From: Mycobacterium sp. 155
GTDB lineage: Bacteria; Actinomycetota; Actinomycetes; Mycobacteriales; Mycobacteriaceae
Reading direction: 5' to 3'
DNA length: 64,000 bases
NCBI RefSeq assembly: GCF_000373905.1
Contig: NZ_KB892705.1
Span: forward strand, 3,205,184 to 3,269,183
Positions within the stretch are counted from its first letter, which is position 1, and every line of letters begins with the position of its first letter. The notes beneath the pieces were generated by a model. That model was not told the DNA's origin. It searched no databases and worked only from the letters and a program-made list of their open reading frames with translations. This document shows, piece by piece, positions 44,646-54,603 of the stretch. The position numbers were made by a program, and so were the translations under genes.

Positions 44646-45422
44646 TCAGGTTCTGCCACGGCCGTTGCCTACCGCCTTTGTGATGACGCGCACCAGGTTT
44701 CGCGGAATCATTCGGCTGCCCGTGGTGAGCGCCTTGTAGAGCAGACCGGGCACGATGACGACCTTGCCCTTGGCGACGTCGGCCAGGCATTCGCGCACCA
44801 CGTCCTCGACCTCCAGCCACATGAACGACGGCGTATTGGCCATGTCGATACCGGCTCTGGCATGGAACTCGGTACGGATGAAACCCGGGCACAGCGCGTG
44901 CACGCCCACCCCGGTTCCGGCAAGTCCGTTGGCCAGCCCTTCGCTGAAGGAGACCACCCACGCCTTGGACGCCGAATACGTCGACCCGCGGCCCGAGACT
45001 AGGCCGGCCACACTGGCCACGTTGATCACGGTCCCGCTGCCCGCCGCCACCATCGCCGGCAGGGCCGCATGCGTCAGCTGCATCACCGCGGTGACATTGA
45101 CGTCCAATTGGGCCTGCAACCGGGAGAACTCGCTGGTCCAGAACTCACCGGAGGTGGCGAACCCGGCGTTGTTGACCAATACCTCTACGCCGGACCGGAG
45201 CCTGTCGGCGACCTTGGCACGGTCGGCAGCCACTGCCAGGTCGGCGGGCAGCACCTCGACTTCAGCACCCACGTCGTCGTGGAGTTCGGCGGCCAGCTGT
45301 TCGAGGCGTGCGGTGTCACGCGCGACGAGCACCAGGTCGTAGCCGTCACGCGCATACCTGCGGGCGAATCCCGATCCGAGCCCCGAAGTAGGTCCGGTGA
45401 TCAAAGCAACGGGGCGGGCCAT
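44646..45422 (-). CDS. Short-chain dehydrogenase/reductase
   Basis: 258 aa. SDR motifs: TGPTSGLGSGFARR (cofactor loop), an Arg in LVARD at the end of strand 2 (suggesting NADP), NNAGF, IASV-type Ser (NVASVAG) and YSASK. The C-terminal part (VPGLLYKALTTGSRMIPRNLVRVITK) is the membrane-leaning tail found in relatives of acyl-ketoreductases such as very-long-chain 3-ketoacyl reductases. It is the first gene of an SDR-SpoU-GH76 run. The stop is followed in frame by a coding-like stretch. Confidence 0.9.
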   Translation of the reverse strand: MARPVALITGPTSGLGSGFARRYARDGYDLVLVARDTARLEQLAAELHDDVGAEVEVLPADLAVAADRAKVADRLRSGVEVLVNNAGFATSGEFWTSEFSRLQAQLDVNVTAVMQLTHAALPAMVAAGSGTVINVASVAGLVSGRGSTYSASKAWVVSFSEGLANGLAGTGVGVHALCPGFIRTEFHARAGIDMANTPSFMWLEVEDVVRECLADVAKGKVVIVPGLLYKALTTGSRMIPRNLVRVITKAVGNGRGRT

Positions 45423-45458
45423 GTCCTAGAGAGTAGTCAACCGCCTGAGGTCAGTTAC

Positions 45459-46316
45459 TCAGCGCTGGTAGTGCGGTGCGTATCGCCCGTTGCGCGCCGG
45501 AGGCGGTGTCCTGCGGATCGTATCCGAGCGGCTCGTCTCCGGACGCTGCTGCGTGTACTGGCTCACGTCGCCGTGTCCGGGCGGTGCGTCGGCCCGGCCC
45601 GGCGGCAGCTCACGCCGGCCTGCGGCGGTGGGCTGCAACGGGCGACTTGGCGCCCCGGCCCGGTGCACCAGTGCGGCCTGACTGGCCGGTGCGGCGGAGC
45701 CATTCTGTGGAACGGGTGGAAGCACCCGCAGCAGATCATTGAACTGCCGAACGGTGCGCAGCCCTTCGTCCCACTGGGCACGGGTGCTCGTGACCGGCAT
45801 GCTCACCAGCGTCCAGTGCTGCTCGTTCCACATGATCTCGGCGCAGTCCGGGGCAGTGTGGGCGAACGTCACCATCCGGCGGTCACAGGCACGACGGGCG
45901 GCGTCGAGGTTGGTGGAATACACCATCCGCGGGCCGATCGCGCCGAGCAGCCAGATATCGCTCTCCCGGGGCTCCTTGATGCCTTTGAGTCGCAGGTCGA
46001 CGACGACATTGGTGCCGACCTTGCGGTGCAGCGCGATCACCGTGGCGACTTCGTCGATGTCGAAGATGAATACCGCCTCGCCACGAATCTGGCCGAGCAC
46101 GACATTCTTGGCCGTGACGTCGCCGACAGTCGACATCACCCCGCGCTTCCAGCGCTTGAGGATCTCGTCGGACTCGTGCTCGTAGTCGAAGCCATGCGAC
46201 TTCGCCCACGACTTGCGGCGTCGCCCCAACCCACGTCGACGGTCGATGTCGACGTACAGCAGCACCGCCGCACCCACGAAACAAAGTGCAGACAGCGTGA
46301 ACCAGAGCGGGACCAT
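45459..46316 (-). CDS. ttfA: Trehalose monomycolate transport factor TtfA
   Basis: 285 aa, the size of the mycobacterial protein (Rv0383c), and next to clpB as there. One N-terminal helix (about residues 3-24) anchors a cytoplasmic domain to residue 190 (LGRRRKSWAKSHGFDY; FIFDIDEVATVIALHRKVG; DIWLLGAIGPRMVYSTN). A disordered Pro/Arg-rich tail follows. TtfA binds the MmpL3 complex and is needed for moving trehalose monomycolate toward the mycomembrane at poles and septum. I assign it by length, topology and synteny. Confidence 0.88.
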   Translation of the reverse strand: MVPLWFTLSALCFVGAAVLLYVDIDRRRGLGRRRKSWAKSHGFDYEHESDEILKRWKRGVMSTVGDVTAKNVVLGQIRGEAVFIFDIDEVATVIALHRKVGTNVVVDLRLKGIKEPRESDIWLLGAIGPRMVYSTNLDAARRACDRRMVTFAHTAPDCAEIMWNEQHWTLVSMPVTSTRAQWDEGLRTVRQFNDLLRVLPPVPQNGSAAPASQAALVHRAGAPSRPLQPTAAGRRELPPGRADAPPGHGDVSQYTQQRPETSRSDTIRRTPPPARNGRYAPHYQR

Positions 46317-46398
46317 CGGGCATAGCCTACTTGTTGCGATGCCAGTTGCTCGAACGAAGTGAGGTCACAACCCGGTTACGTGCGGGTTTGTACACGCC

Positions 46399-46453
46399 GA
46401 GTGGCCACTTATCGCACATGCCTATCGATAAAGCGTGCGATAAGTGGCCACTC
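46399..46453. repeat. Perfect 19-bp inverted repeat between ttfA and clpB
   Basis: GAGTGGCCACTTATCGCAC at 46399-46417 is repeated exactly as its reverse complement at 46435-46453. The 17-base loop between them contains a further palindrome (TATCGATA). It lies 6 bp after the clpB stop (minus strand) and well upstream of the ttfA start (minus strand), so it may end the clpB transcript. A degenerate relative with the same core lies at 56722-56778. Confidence 0.9.
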
Positions 46454-46459
46454 AAGCGC

Positions 46460-49006
<2,547 letters not shown>

Positions 49007-49050
49007 GACACCTCCCTTTTCTGTTAGAGAAAATGCTTGTCGTCTTGTCC

Positions 49051-49076
49051 AACGCAGTCAAGGTTGAGTCTGTTCC
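49051..49076 (-). promoter_or_regulatory. SigH/SigE-type ECF promoter for clpB
   Basis: On the minus strand GGAACA (49076-49071) and GTT (49053-49051) are 17 bp apart, matching the GGAAyA-N16-20-GTT pattern of mycobacterial SigH/SigE promoters. About 45 bases remain to the clpB start. The -35 element lies inside the HAIR operator, so HspR binding and stress sigma factor binding should compete. Confidence 0.55.
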
Positions 49077-49083
49077 GCTCAAG
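49063..49083. promoter_or_regulatory. HAIR operator (HspR binding site) of clpB
   Basis: GTTGAGT-N7-GCTCAAG matches the HspR consensus CTTGAGT-N7-ACTCAAG at 12 of 14 positions, located about 60 bp upstream of the clpB start. The repressor gene hspR is in the same window. The rest of the 151-bp gap to the amidohydrolase gene shows no gene. Confidence 0.85.
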
Positions 49084-49157
49084 TCTGAAAAATTTTTCGC
49101 GGGACCGCTTTCACGTGTTCACGGAAGGCCCACGACCCCGATTCTCGGTGACGGTCC

Positions 49158-49913
49158 TCACGACCCGAGGTAGAACGCGGCCGCGTTGTTCCAGAACACG
49201 TCGCCGACTCGCTCGGACGGCAGGACCTGCGCGATGTACTCGAAATCCTCGTCCTGGAACGGGCGGCGAGCGCGGGTGGAGGGCAGGTCTGTGCCCACCA
49301 TGAGCGCAGTCGAATCGACGTCCATGATCGCCCGGATCACGGCTGCGGGATCGAGATCGACGCGTCCGAAGCCGGTGGCCTTGACCTTCACGCCCTGCTC
49401 GACGAGGCGCAGCAGATTCGGCAATCCGTCCTCGTGCATGCCGAGGTGATCGATGCTGACCGCTGGAAGCCCCGCGATCCGGCGCGAGAGCTCGTCGTCG
49501 ATGGTCCGGGCGTCGATGTAGAGCTCGGCGTGCCACCCGGCGACGTCGTACACACGGCGAGCGAGTCGATCCATGTCCTCCAAATCGGCCGATCCGCCGC
49601 GGGCAACGTTGAACCGCACCGCACGCACGCCCGACTCGTGCAACTCGCGGATGCGGTCGTCACTGGTGTCGACGGGGATCTGTGTGACCCCGACGTAGCC
49701 CGGGCCGAGAGCCTTGAGCGCGTCGATCAGATAGCCCTGGTCGAAAGCCTGGAACGACCCGGAGACGACCGCGCCACCGGCGATTCCCAGCCCATCGATC
49801 CGTGCCCGGTAGTCGGCGACAGTGAACGGCTCGGGCATGTACCCGTTGTTCTCGACGAGCGGGTGGGCGGGGTCGACGATGTGCAGGTGTGTGTCGAAGA
49901 TCGGCTGTATCAC
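49158..49913 (-). CDS. Amidohydrolase-family (PF04909-type) metal-dependent hydrolase
   Basis: 251 aa TIM-barrel protein. The first metal motif is FDTHLHIVD (HxH, residues 8-10), then a lysine/His-containing strand VSIDHLGMHEDG and a final acidic residue in MVGTDLPSTR (Asp). Relatives hydrolyse or decarboxylate lactones and aromatic acids (2-pyrone-4,6-dicarboxylate lactonase-like). The TetR gene sits 70 bp upstream on the same strand, suggesting a two-gene substrate-inducible unit. The substrate is unknown. Confidence 0.85.
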   Translation of the reverse strand: MIQPIFDTHLHIVDPAHPLVENNGYMPEPFTVADYRARIDGLGIAGGAVVSGSFQAFDQGYLIDALKALGPGYVGVTQIPVDTSDDRIRELHESGVRAVRFNVARGGSADLEDMDRLARRVYDVAGWHAELYIDARTIDDELSRRIAGLPAVSIDHLGMHEDGLPNLLRLVEQGVKVKATGFGRVDLDPAAVIRAIMDVDSTALMVGTDLPSTRARRPFQDEDFEYIAQVLPSERVGDVFWNNAAAFYLGS

Positions 49914-49983
49914 GGGCGGATTCCTTCTGTCTGACGGGCGAGTGGGGTTTCGAAATTCCGCAGTCCCGGTCTGAGGGTGTTCT

Positions 49984-50577
49984 TCACGAGTTCGCCTGGC
50001 GGGCCAGCGGCAGAGCCGATGCGGCGGCGATCATCGCCTCGACACTCCTGCGGACGTCCACGATCGCCGTCGTGTCGCCGGTGGTGATCACGCGCGCATT
50101 CGCGCCGTCGATCAGGAACATCAGCGTCGAGCCCCACCACTGGGGGTCGGGCAGACCGTCGGACGCGGCAAGATCCGCGAGCATCCCGCGCAGCCAGGTC
50201 TTGTAGGCGGCGATCACCACACGCGCCGGATGCTCCGGGTCCGGCAACTCCGCGGCCGCATTGGTGAACGGGCAGCCGCGGAAGCCGGGCTTCGCGTGCC
50301 CGACGGCGAACCAGTCGAACAGCGCCAGCACACGGCTCTCCGTCTCTGGCGGCAGTTGGTCGAGGTGGTTCGCGATCGTGCGTTCACGGTCCTCGCGACG
50401 ACGGTCGAGCACCGCCGCGATCAGGCCTGCCTTCGACCCGAACTGCGCGTACAGCGTCGGCTTGGACACCCCGGACTCCTCGACCACGCGGTCGACCCCG
50501 ATCGCTCCGATGCCTTCGGCGTAGAAGAGACGCGCCGCGACCGCGAGGATGCGCTCACCGCCAACTGTGTACTCCAT
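49984..50577 (-). CDS. TetR-family transcriptional regulator
   Basis: 197 aa. The N-terminal HTH reads ILAVAARLFYAEGIGAIGVDRVVEESGVSKPTLYAQFGSKAGLI (residues about 9-52). The ligand domain resembles the TetR_C group with CPFTNAAAEL. It precedes the amidohydrolase gene and probably controls it and itself, since a palindrome lies right before its ATG. The effector is unknown. Confidence 0.92.
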   Translation of the reverse strand: MEYTVGGERILAVAARLFYAEGIGAIGVDRVVEESGVSKPTLYAQFGSKAGLIAAVLDRRREDRERTIANHLDQLPPETESRVLALFDWFAVGHAKPGFRGCPFTNAAAELPDPEHPARVVIAAYKTWLRGMLADLAASDGLPDPQWWGSTLMFLIDGANARVITTGDTTAIVDVRRSVEAMIAAASALPLARQANS

Positions 50578-50581
50578 TGCT

Positions 50582-50605
50582 ACTTAACTTACAGGTCTGT
50601 TAAGT
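50582..50605. promoter_or_regulatory. Probable TetR operator
   Basis: ACTTAACTTACAG-GT-CTGTTAAGT contains an imperfect inverted repeat (CTTACAG against CTGTTAAG) beginning 5 bp before the regulator's start codon. This is the usual place for autorepression in this family. Confidence 0.5.
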
Positions 50606-50710
50606 CCCCGGTAAACGACGCGATGATGAGCTTTCGAGCGGTCACCACATGGCGCGACCGGGCGGTGGCAAATCCGCGCTGTCCCCGCGCCGCCAAGCTA
50701 ACGTCTACCC

Positions 50711-51334
50711 ATGTCCGAATACGGTTTCGGCGACTTCGAATATGAGCGAAAGTTCTTCGTCCGCGAATTGCCGGCCGTTGCCGCGTCGGATCCCTCACCC
50801 GCCCTCATCGTGCAGGCATACGTGTTCGCCGCCGACGGCTACGCGGTCCGGATCCGGGTGCAGGGTCCCGCGCCGACCGAACTGGACACCACGCCCGGCG
50901 AGCTCGTACAGGCCTTGGGCGACGAGGCGATCGGAACCATGACGGCCAAAGGCCCCGCCGTGGGAGGCACCCGCTACGAGGCCGAGCGCGATCTCGATCC
51001 GCTGGTCGCAGGGCAGATCGTGCGGCGGGCCGAGCATGTGCTCGCGAAGGTGCGGTACTCGGTCTGGCTGGGTGAAGACGGCTGGATCATCGACCGGTTC
51101 CTCGGCGCGAACGCCCCCCTGATGCTCTCCGAGGTGGAACGTGGCGGGCCCGTGGTGGACCTCGCGATACCCGCGTTCTGCGTGACCGAAGTGTCCGAGG
51201 ACGACCGGTTCCGCAACGAATACCTGGCGCACCAGCCGTTCGGCGGCTGGGCCGACACGTACCGACGCGAACTCGACGTCTCAGGCCCGAGATTCGTCGA
51301 CACCCTGGGCCGCAACCAGTTCGAAGGCGCCTGA
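50711..51334 (+). CDS. CYTH-domain (triphosphate tunnel) protein
   Basis: 207 aa. The ExExK signature is at the N-terminus (FEYERKFFV, residues 9-17). Alternating charged strands follow, in the order expected for the tunnel: YAVRIRVQG, TAKGPAVGGTRYEAERDL, KVRYSVWLG, WIIDRF and LSEVERGG. Family members hydrolyse inorganic triphosphate, ThTP or act as adenylate cyclases. There is no CHAD domain. It is likely a small triphosphatase of unknown role, transcribed with the GAP-family gene 63 bp downstream. Confidence 0.85.
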   Translation: MSEYGFGDFEYERKFFVRELPAVAASDPSPALIVQAYVFAADGYAVRIRVQGPAPTELDTTPGELVQALGDEAIGTMTAKGPAVGGTRYEAERDLDPLVAGQIVRRAEHVLAKVRYSVWLGEDGWIIDRFLGANAPLMLSEVERGGPVVDLAIPAFCVTEVSEDDRFRNEYLAHQPFGGWADTYRRELDVSGPRFVDTLGRNQFEGA

Positions 51335-51397
51335 GGGTCACTCAAGCCATATCGTTGCCAACGTCTCCGACGAATCCTGCGAACGGGAGAGCACGCC

Positions 51398-52066
51398 ATG
51401 TCCGAAAGCTGGGGATCGGTGCTCACCGAACTCATCCCGCTGGCACTCGTGGTGGCGCTGTCGCCACTGTCGATCATCCCGGCCGTGCTGGTACTGCACA
51501 CGCCCCGCCCACGGCCCACCGGACTGGCGTTCCTAGGCGGCTGGCTCGTCGGACTCTTTGTGCTGACAGCAGTGTTCGTCGAAGTGTCCAGTCTGCTCGG
51601 CGGACTCGACAAGGCACCGAGATGGGCGTCGTGGCTGCGCATCGTGCTCGGCGTCGCCCTCATCGTGTTCGGCGTCTACCGCTGGCTCACCCGGGCCAAA
51701 TCCGAACACACCCCGGGCTGGCTGAACAGCATGAGCAAGCTGAGCCCAGTGCGCGCGGCCGCCGCGGGTGCGGCGCTGACGGCGATCAACCCCAAGGTGC
51801 TGTTCATCTGTGCCGCAGCGGGTTTGACGATCGGCAGCGCCGGACTCGGCCAACACCGGGCGTGGCCCGCGGTCATCTACTATGCGATGATCGCCAGCTC
51901 GACAGTGGCACTGCCCATCCTGGCGTACGCGATATCGGGTGATCGCCTGGATCCGCTGCTGGCCCGTGTCAAGGAGTGGATGGAGCGCCAGCATGCGGTA
52001 CTCATGGCGGGGATCCTCATTGTGATCGGACTTCTGGTGCTGTACAAGGGTATTCACGCGCTCTAG
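51398..52066 (+). CDS. GAP-family (Sap/GPL-addressing-type) membrane protein
   Basis: 222 aa with six hydrophobic helices and the family's start (LIPLALVVALSPLSIIPAVLVL), a central loop with RWLTRAKSEH and a second half (AAAAGAALTAINPKVLFICAAAG). Known mycobacterial members (Gap in glycopeptidolipid export, Sap for sulfolipid-1) help place glycolipids at the cell surface. This one is not beside a glycolipid gene cluster here; its cargo is unknown. Confidence 0.82.
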   Translation: MSESWGSVLTELIPLALVVALSPLSIIPAVLVLHTPRPRPTGLAFLGGWLVGLFVLTAVFVEVSSLLGGLDKAPRWASWLRIVLGVALIVFGVYRWLTRAKSEHTPGWLNSMSKLSPVRAAAAGAALTAINPKVLFICAAAGLTIGSAGLGQHRAWPAVIYYAMIASSTVALPILAYAISGDRLDPLLARVKEWMERQHAVLMAGILIVIGLLVLYKGIHAL

Positions 52067-52185
52067 GGACAAGCGGGCCAGGCTGAGTTCGTTTCCAGTC
52101 GACCCTCAAGCCGTCGTGAATTTGGTGCGTCGAGGCCTACCGACGCGCTGTTAGCCTCATTTGCGACGAGAGGGGGCGTTGCCAC

Positions 52186-53712
52186 ATGGCACCGAGATTT
52201 CCACACAATCCGGGCGGGCACCAGCCGCGTCACCCCCGCCGGCACCACCCGGAATCTGGCGCCGCCGGCGGTCACCACGGCAGCGACATCTTCAGCAAGA
52301 TCTCGGATGTCAAAGACATCACCGACACCGTGTCCGACATCGTCAGCGACGTAAAGGACATCCTCAGCGGAACATTCGGCGGCCTGGGCCACCTGATCGA
52401 CATCGGCCGACAGTTCTTCTCCAACGCACCGGAGACGCCGATCATCGACGCGGGCCTCAAGGTCATCAACGGCATGACCGAGATGTGCGGCGACGGCAGC
52501 CCTGACACGGGTGAGGGCTTCACGCATGGCGCCGACGAGTTCTCCGATGTCGGCGAGTCGCTCCGCTCTGCAGCTCCCGACGACAGCTGGACGGGTGGCG
52601 GCGCGAGCGCCTACGCCAAGCAGAACGACAAGCAACAGAGTCGGATGCAAAGCGTCGCCGAGACCGACAGCAGCATTGCGCAGGTCCTGGCACAGGAAGC
52701 CGACCAGCTCGGTGTGACGGTGCAGCAACTCAACAGTGCCGCAACGACTCTCCAACTCGCCATCCTGCCCGCCTCGATCGCGATGGCCGACCCGCTCGGC
52801 GGCGAAGCAGCCTCGGTCGCCATCCAGATCGCCGCGGTGGCCAGCGGCATGGCGATCGCCACTCCGACGATGGCCGACATGGTCAGCAACTCCATGCAGA
52901 ACGCCCAGGCGATCCAACAGGCCGCCAATTCCTACCGCAAGGTCGCGTCGGATGCGAAACTCGATGGCGCACCGTTCTTCTCGCCTTCCTGGGGCGGTAG
53001 TCAACCACGACCACAGGAGCAGGATTCGCCGGTCAACGGCAAGCCCGAGCCCGGTTCGCCACTCTGGACGCCCAACCACACTCCGTCGGGTGCCAACGCG
53101 ACCCCAAGCACCGGCGGCGGTACGACCTCGGGTGGTAGCGGGGGCAACCCCGGCGCAGGCGCAGGAAGTTCCCGCACCGGCGGCGCCCCGGTCAACTCCG
53201 AATCCCGCACCGTGACCCCGGCCAGCATGCCGACGGGATCACCCGGCGGACTGCCGACCGGGCTGCCCGGCGGCGGCGCGTCGGGCGTTGGGCAGTCCAG
53301 CGGACTGCTCGGCGGCCTGGGCAGCGCGCTGGGTTCGCTGATCGGCCAGGCCGCCCAGCAGGGTGCGCAAGCCGCCCAGAACGCGCAGAACCAGAAGGCC
53401 CAGGATCCCGATGCCGTCGGCGAGGACGAATCTCACGACACACACGGTAGGGACCTGGAGAAAGAGGACGACGCCAACAAGGACGATCAGCCGGACCCCA
53501 AGCCCGAGGACGCTGAACTTGCAGGCGCACAGACCGGGCCGGGCGCTACGGGCGAACGCGCACCGATTCACTTCGAGTTCGACTTGGACCGCGAGCAGGT
53601 ACCCGGGCCGGTCACCGTGACGTTGGATCCGGATCATCCGACGGCCGCACCCACCGTCTCCCATCACCCATCCAGCAGACCTGACCAGAAGGGATACCCA
53701 TGGGAAATTTGA
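52186..53712 (+). CDS. EspE/EspA-like ESX-1 secretion-associated protein
   Basis: 508 aa from ATG 52186 with a GAGAGGGGG ribosome site. Residues about 30-260 are helical, with a WxG turn (DSWTGGGA, Trp135) between long helices and an Ala-rich membrane-like hairpin (AILPASIAMADPLGGEAASVAIQIAAVASGMAIA). From about 270 the chain becomes a Gly/Pro/Ser/Asp-rich disordered tail. This layout, and the gene order with EspF- and EspH-like neighbours, match EspE (Rv3864) and EspA (Rv3616c). It overlaps the next gene by 13 bp. No ESX core gene is nearby. Confidence 0.75.
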   Translation: MAPRFPHNPGGHQPRHPRRHHPESGAAGGHHGSDIFSKISDVKDITDTVSDIVSDVKDILSGTFGGLGHLIDIGRQFFSNAPETPIIDAGLKVINGMTEMCGDGSPDTGEGFTHGADEFSDVGESLRSAAPDDSWTGGGASAYAKQNDKQQSRMQSVAETDSSIAQVLAQEADQLGVTVQQLNSAATTLQLAILPASIAMADPLGGEAASVAIQIAAVASGMAIATPTMADMVSNSMQNAQAIQQAANSYRKVASDAKLDGAPFFSPSWGGSQPRPQEQDSPVNGKPEPGSPLWTPNHTPSGANATPSTGGGTTSGGSGGNPGAGAGSSRTGGAPVNSESRTVTPASMPTGSPGGLPTGLPGGGASGVGQSSGLLGGLGSALGSLIGQAAQQGAQAAQNAQNQKAQDPDAVGEDESHDTHGRDLEKEDDANKDDQPDPKPEDAELAGAQTGPGATGERAPIHFEFDLDREQVPGPVTVTLDPDHPTAAPTVSHHPSSRPDQKGYPWEI

Positions 53713-54011
53713 ACGTCACCACCGCACACCTACGCGAGTTGGCGAGTCGACAGACAGAAGCAGCCGGCGCCATCACCGAAGCCGCCGCCGCGACAGAGGG
53801 CACCGCAACGAACATGTGGAGCTCGCACGGCATGGTCTGCTCCGCCACGAACATGGCGGTGATGGCTGCCGACGGCGCCCGCCGCTCCGCGTGCGCCGCT
53901 GTTGCGAAGGTCTCGTCGACATTGTCGGAGATGCTCGACACGGCCGCCTCTCAATACGATCAGACCGACTCCACACAGGCCTCCGCGCTCGGCACCACGA
54001 TCTACACCTGA
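53700..54011 (+). CDS. EspF/EspC-like (DUF2580) ESX-1 secretion-associated protein
   Basis: 103 aa, exactly the size of mycobacterial EspF and EspC. It is a two-helix protein with the WSSHGMVC turn at Trp40 and a C-terminal type VII export motif YxxxD (Tyr86-Asp90, YDQTD). EspC/EspF proteins are co-secreted with EspA/EspE by ESX-1, so it should form a pair with the upstream product. Start ATG 53700 lies inside the end of the upstream gene, implying coupled translation. Confidence 0.82.
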   Translation: MGNLNVTTAHLRELASRQTEAAGAITEAAAATEGTATNMWSSHGMVCSATNMAVMAADGARRSACAAVAKVSSTLSEMLDTAASQYDQTDSTQASALGTTIYT

Positions 54012-54070
54012 TGGTGCGACAGCACTCACGCTGCGGCACTGTCCCTTCCGCGCCTCCAGGGGGTTGAGCA

Positions 54071-54565
54071 ATGGCTGATCACGACCGGTTCGACGACGGG
54101 CTGAGCGCGTTCGACTTCTCCGGCCCGCAACCACCGGCCGACGACGAGTACGACTTGGACAGCGACCTTGCCGCCTTCCACGAACCAGCTCAGGCGGCAG
54201 GCGACGACGACGACGACGACGACGACGAACAAGAAACCATGTTCTCGCTGTTCGTCGTCACCAATCCGCCAGGCACGGTCAGTGTCAGCGCGGCGATCAG
54301 CGGTCAGCTGCAACAGATTCAGCTCTCGTCCCGGGCCAGCCGGATGACTGAGTCCGAGCTCGGTTACGAGATCCTGCGGACCGCGGCGATCGCCCTCAAG
54401 AAATCGCAGGCGGGCCTGAACTACTTCGTGTACAGCATGCTGGTCAAACAGGGCATGGACCACTCATCCGCCCGCAATTTCGTGGAATTCGGCATGTCCC
54501 TGCCGAGCATTCAACAGGCCAAGGAGGCCGAGGCCGATTTCGTCGCCCAATATCGGCGGCAGTGA
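54071..54565 (+). CDS. EspH/EspD-like protein
   Basis: 164 aa. An acidic N-terminal third with FDDGLSAFDF and a run of eight Asp encoded by (GAC)8 at 54203-54226 is followed by the conserved core MFSLFVVTNPPGTVSVSAAISGQLQQIQLS and a helical C-terminus. This pattern is that of EspH (Rv3867) and EspD (Rv3614c), soluble partners that stabilise or guide EspE/EspF and EspA/EspC. It lies 59 bp after the EspF-like gene. The Asp run could vary in length between strains without a frameshift. Confidence 0.78.
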   Translation: MADHDRFDDGLSAFDFSGPQPPADDEYDLDSDLAAFHEPAQAAGDDDDDDDDEQETMFSLFVVTNPPGTVSVSAAISGQLQQIQLSSRASRMTESELGYEILRTAAIALKKSQAGLNYFVYSMLVKQGMDHSSARNFVEFGMSLPSIQQAKEAEADFVAQYRRQ

Positions 54566-54589
54566 GTTCAGCCCGCGCATCGGCACGTT

Positions 54590-54595
54590 TAGAAT
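54590..54595 (+). promoter_or_regulatory. -10 box for a leaderless flavohemoglobin transcript
   Basis: TAGAAT lies 8 bases before GTG 54604. With the usual 6-8 base distance, transcription would begin at or next to the start codon. This supports GTG 54604 as the flavohemoglobin start rather than the GTG at 54562 that overlaps the EspH-like stop. Confidence 0.5.
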
Positions 54596-54603
54596 GCGAC
54601 CGC

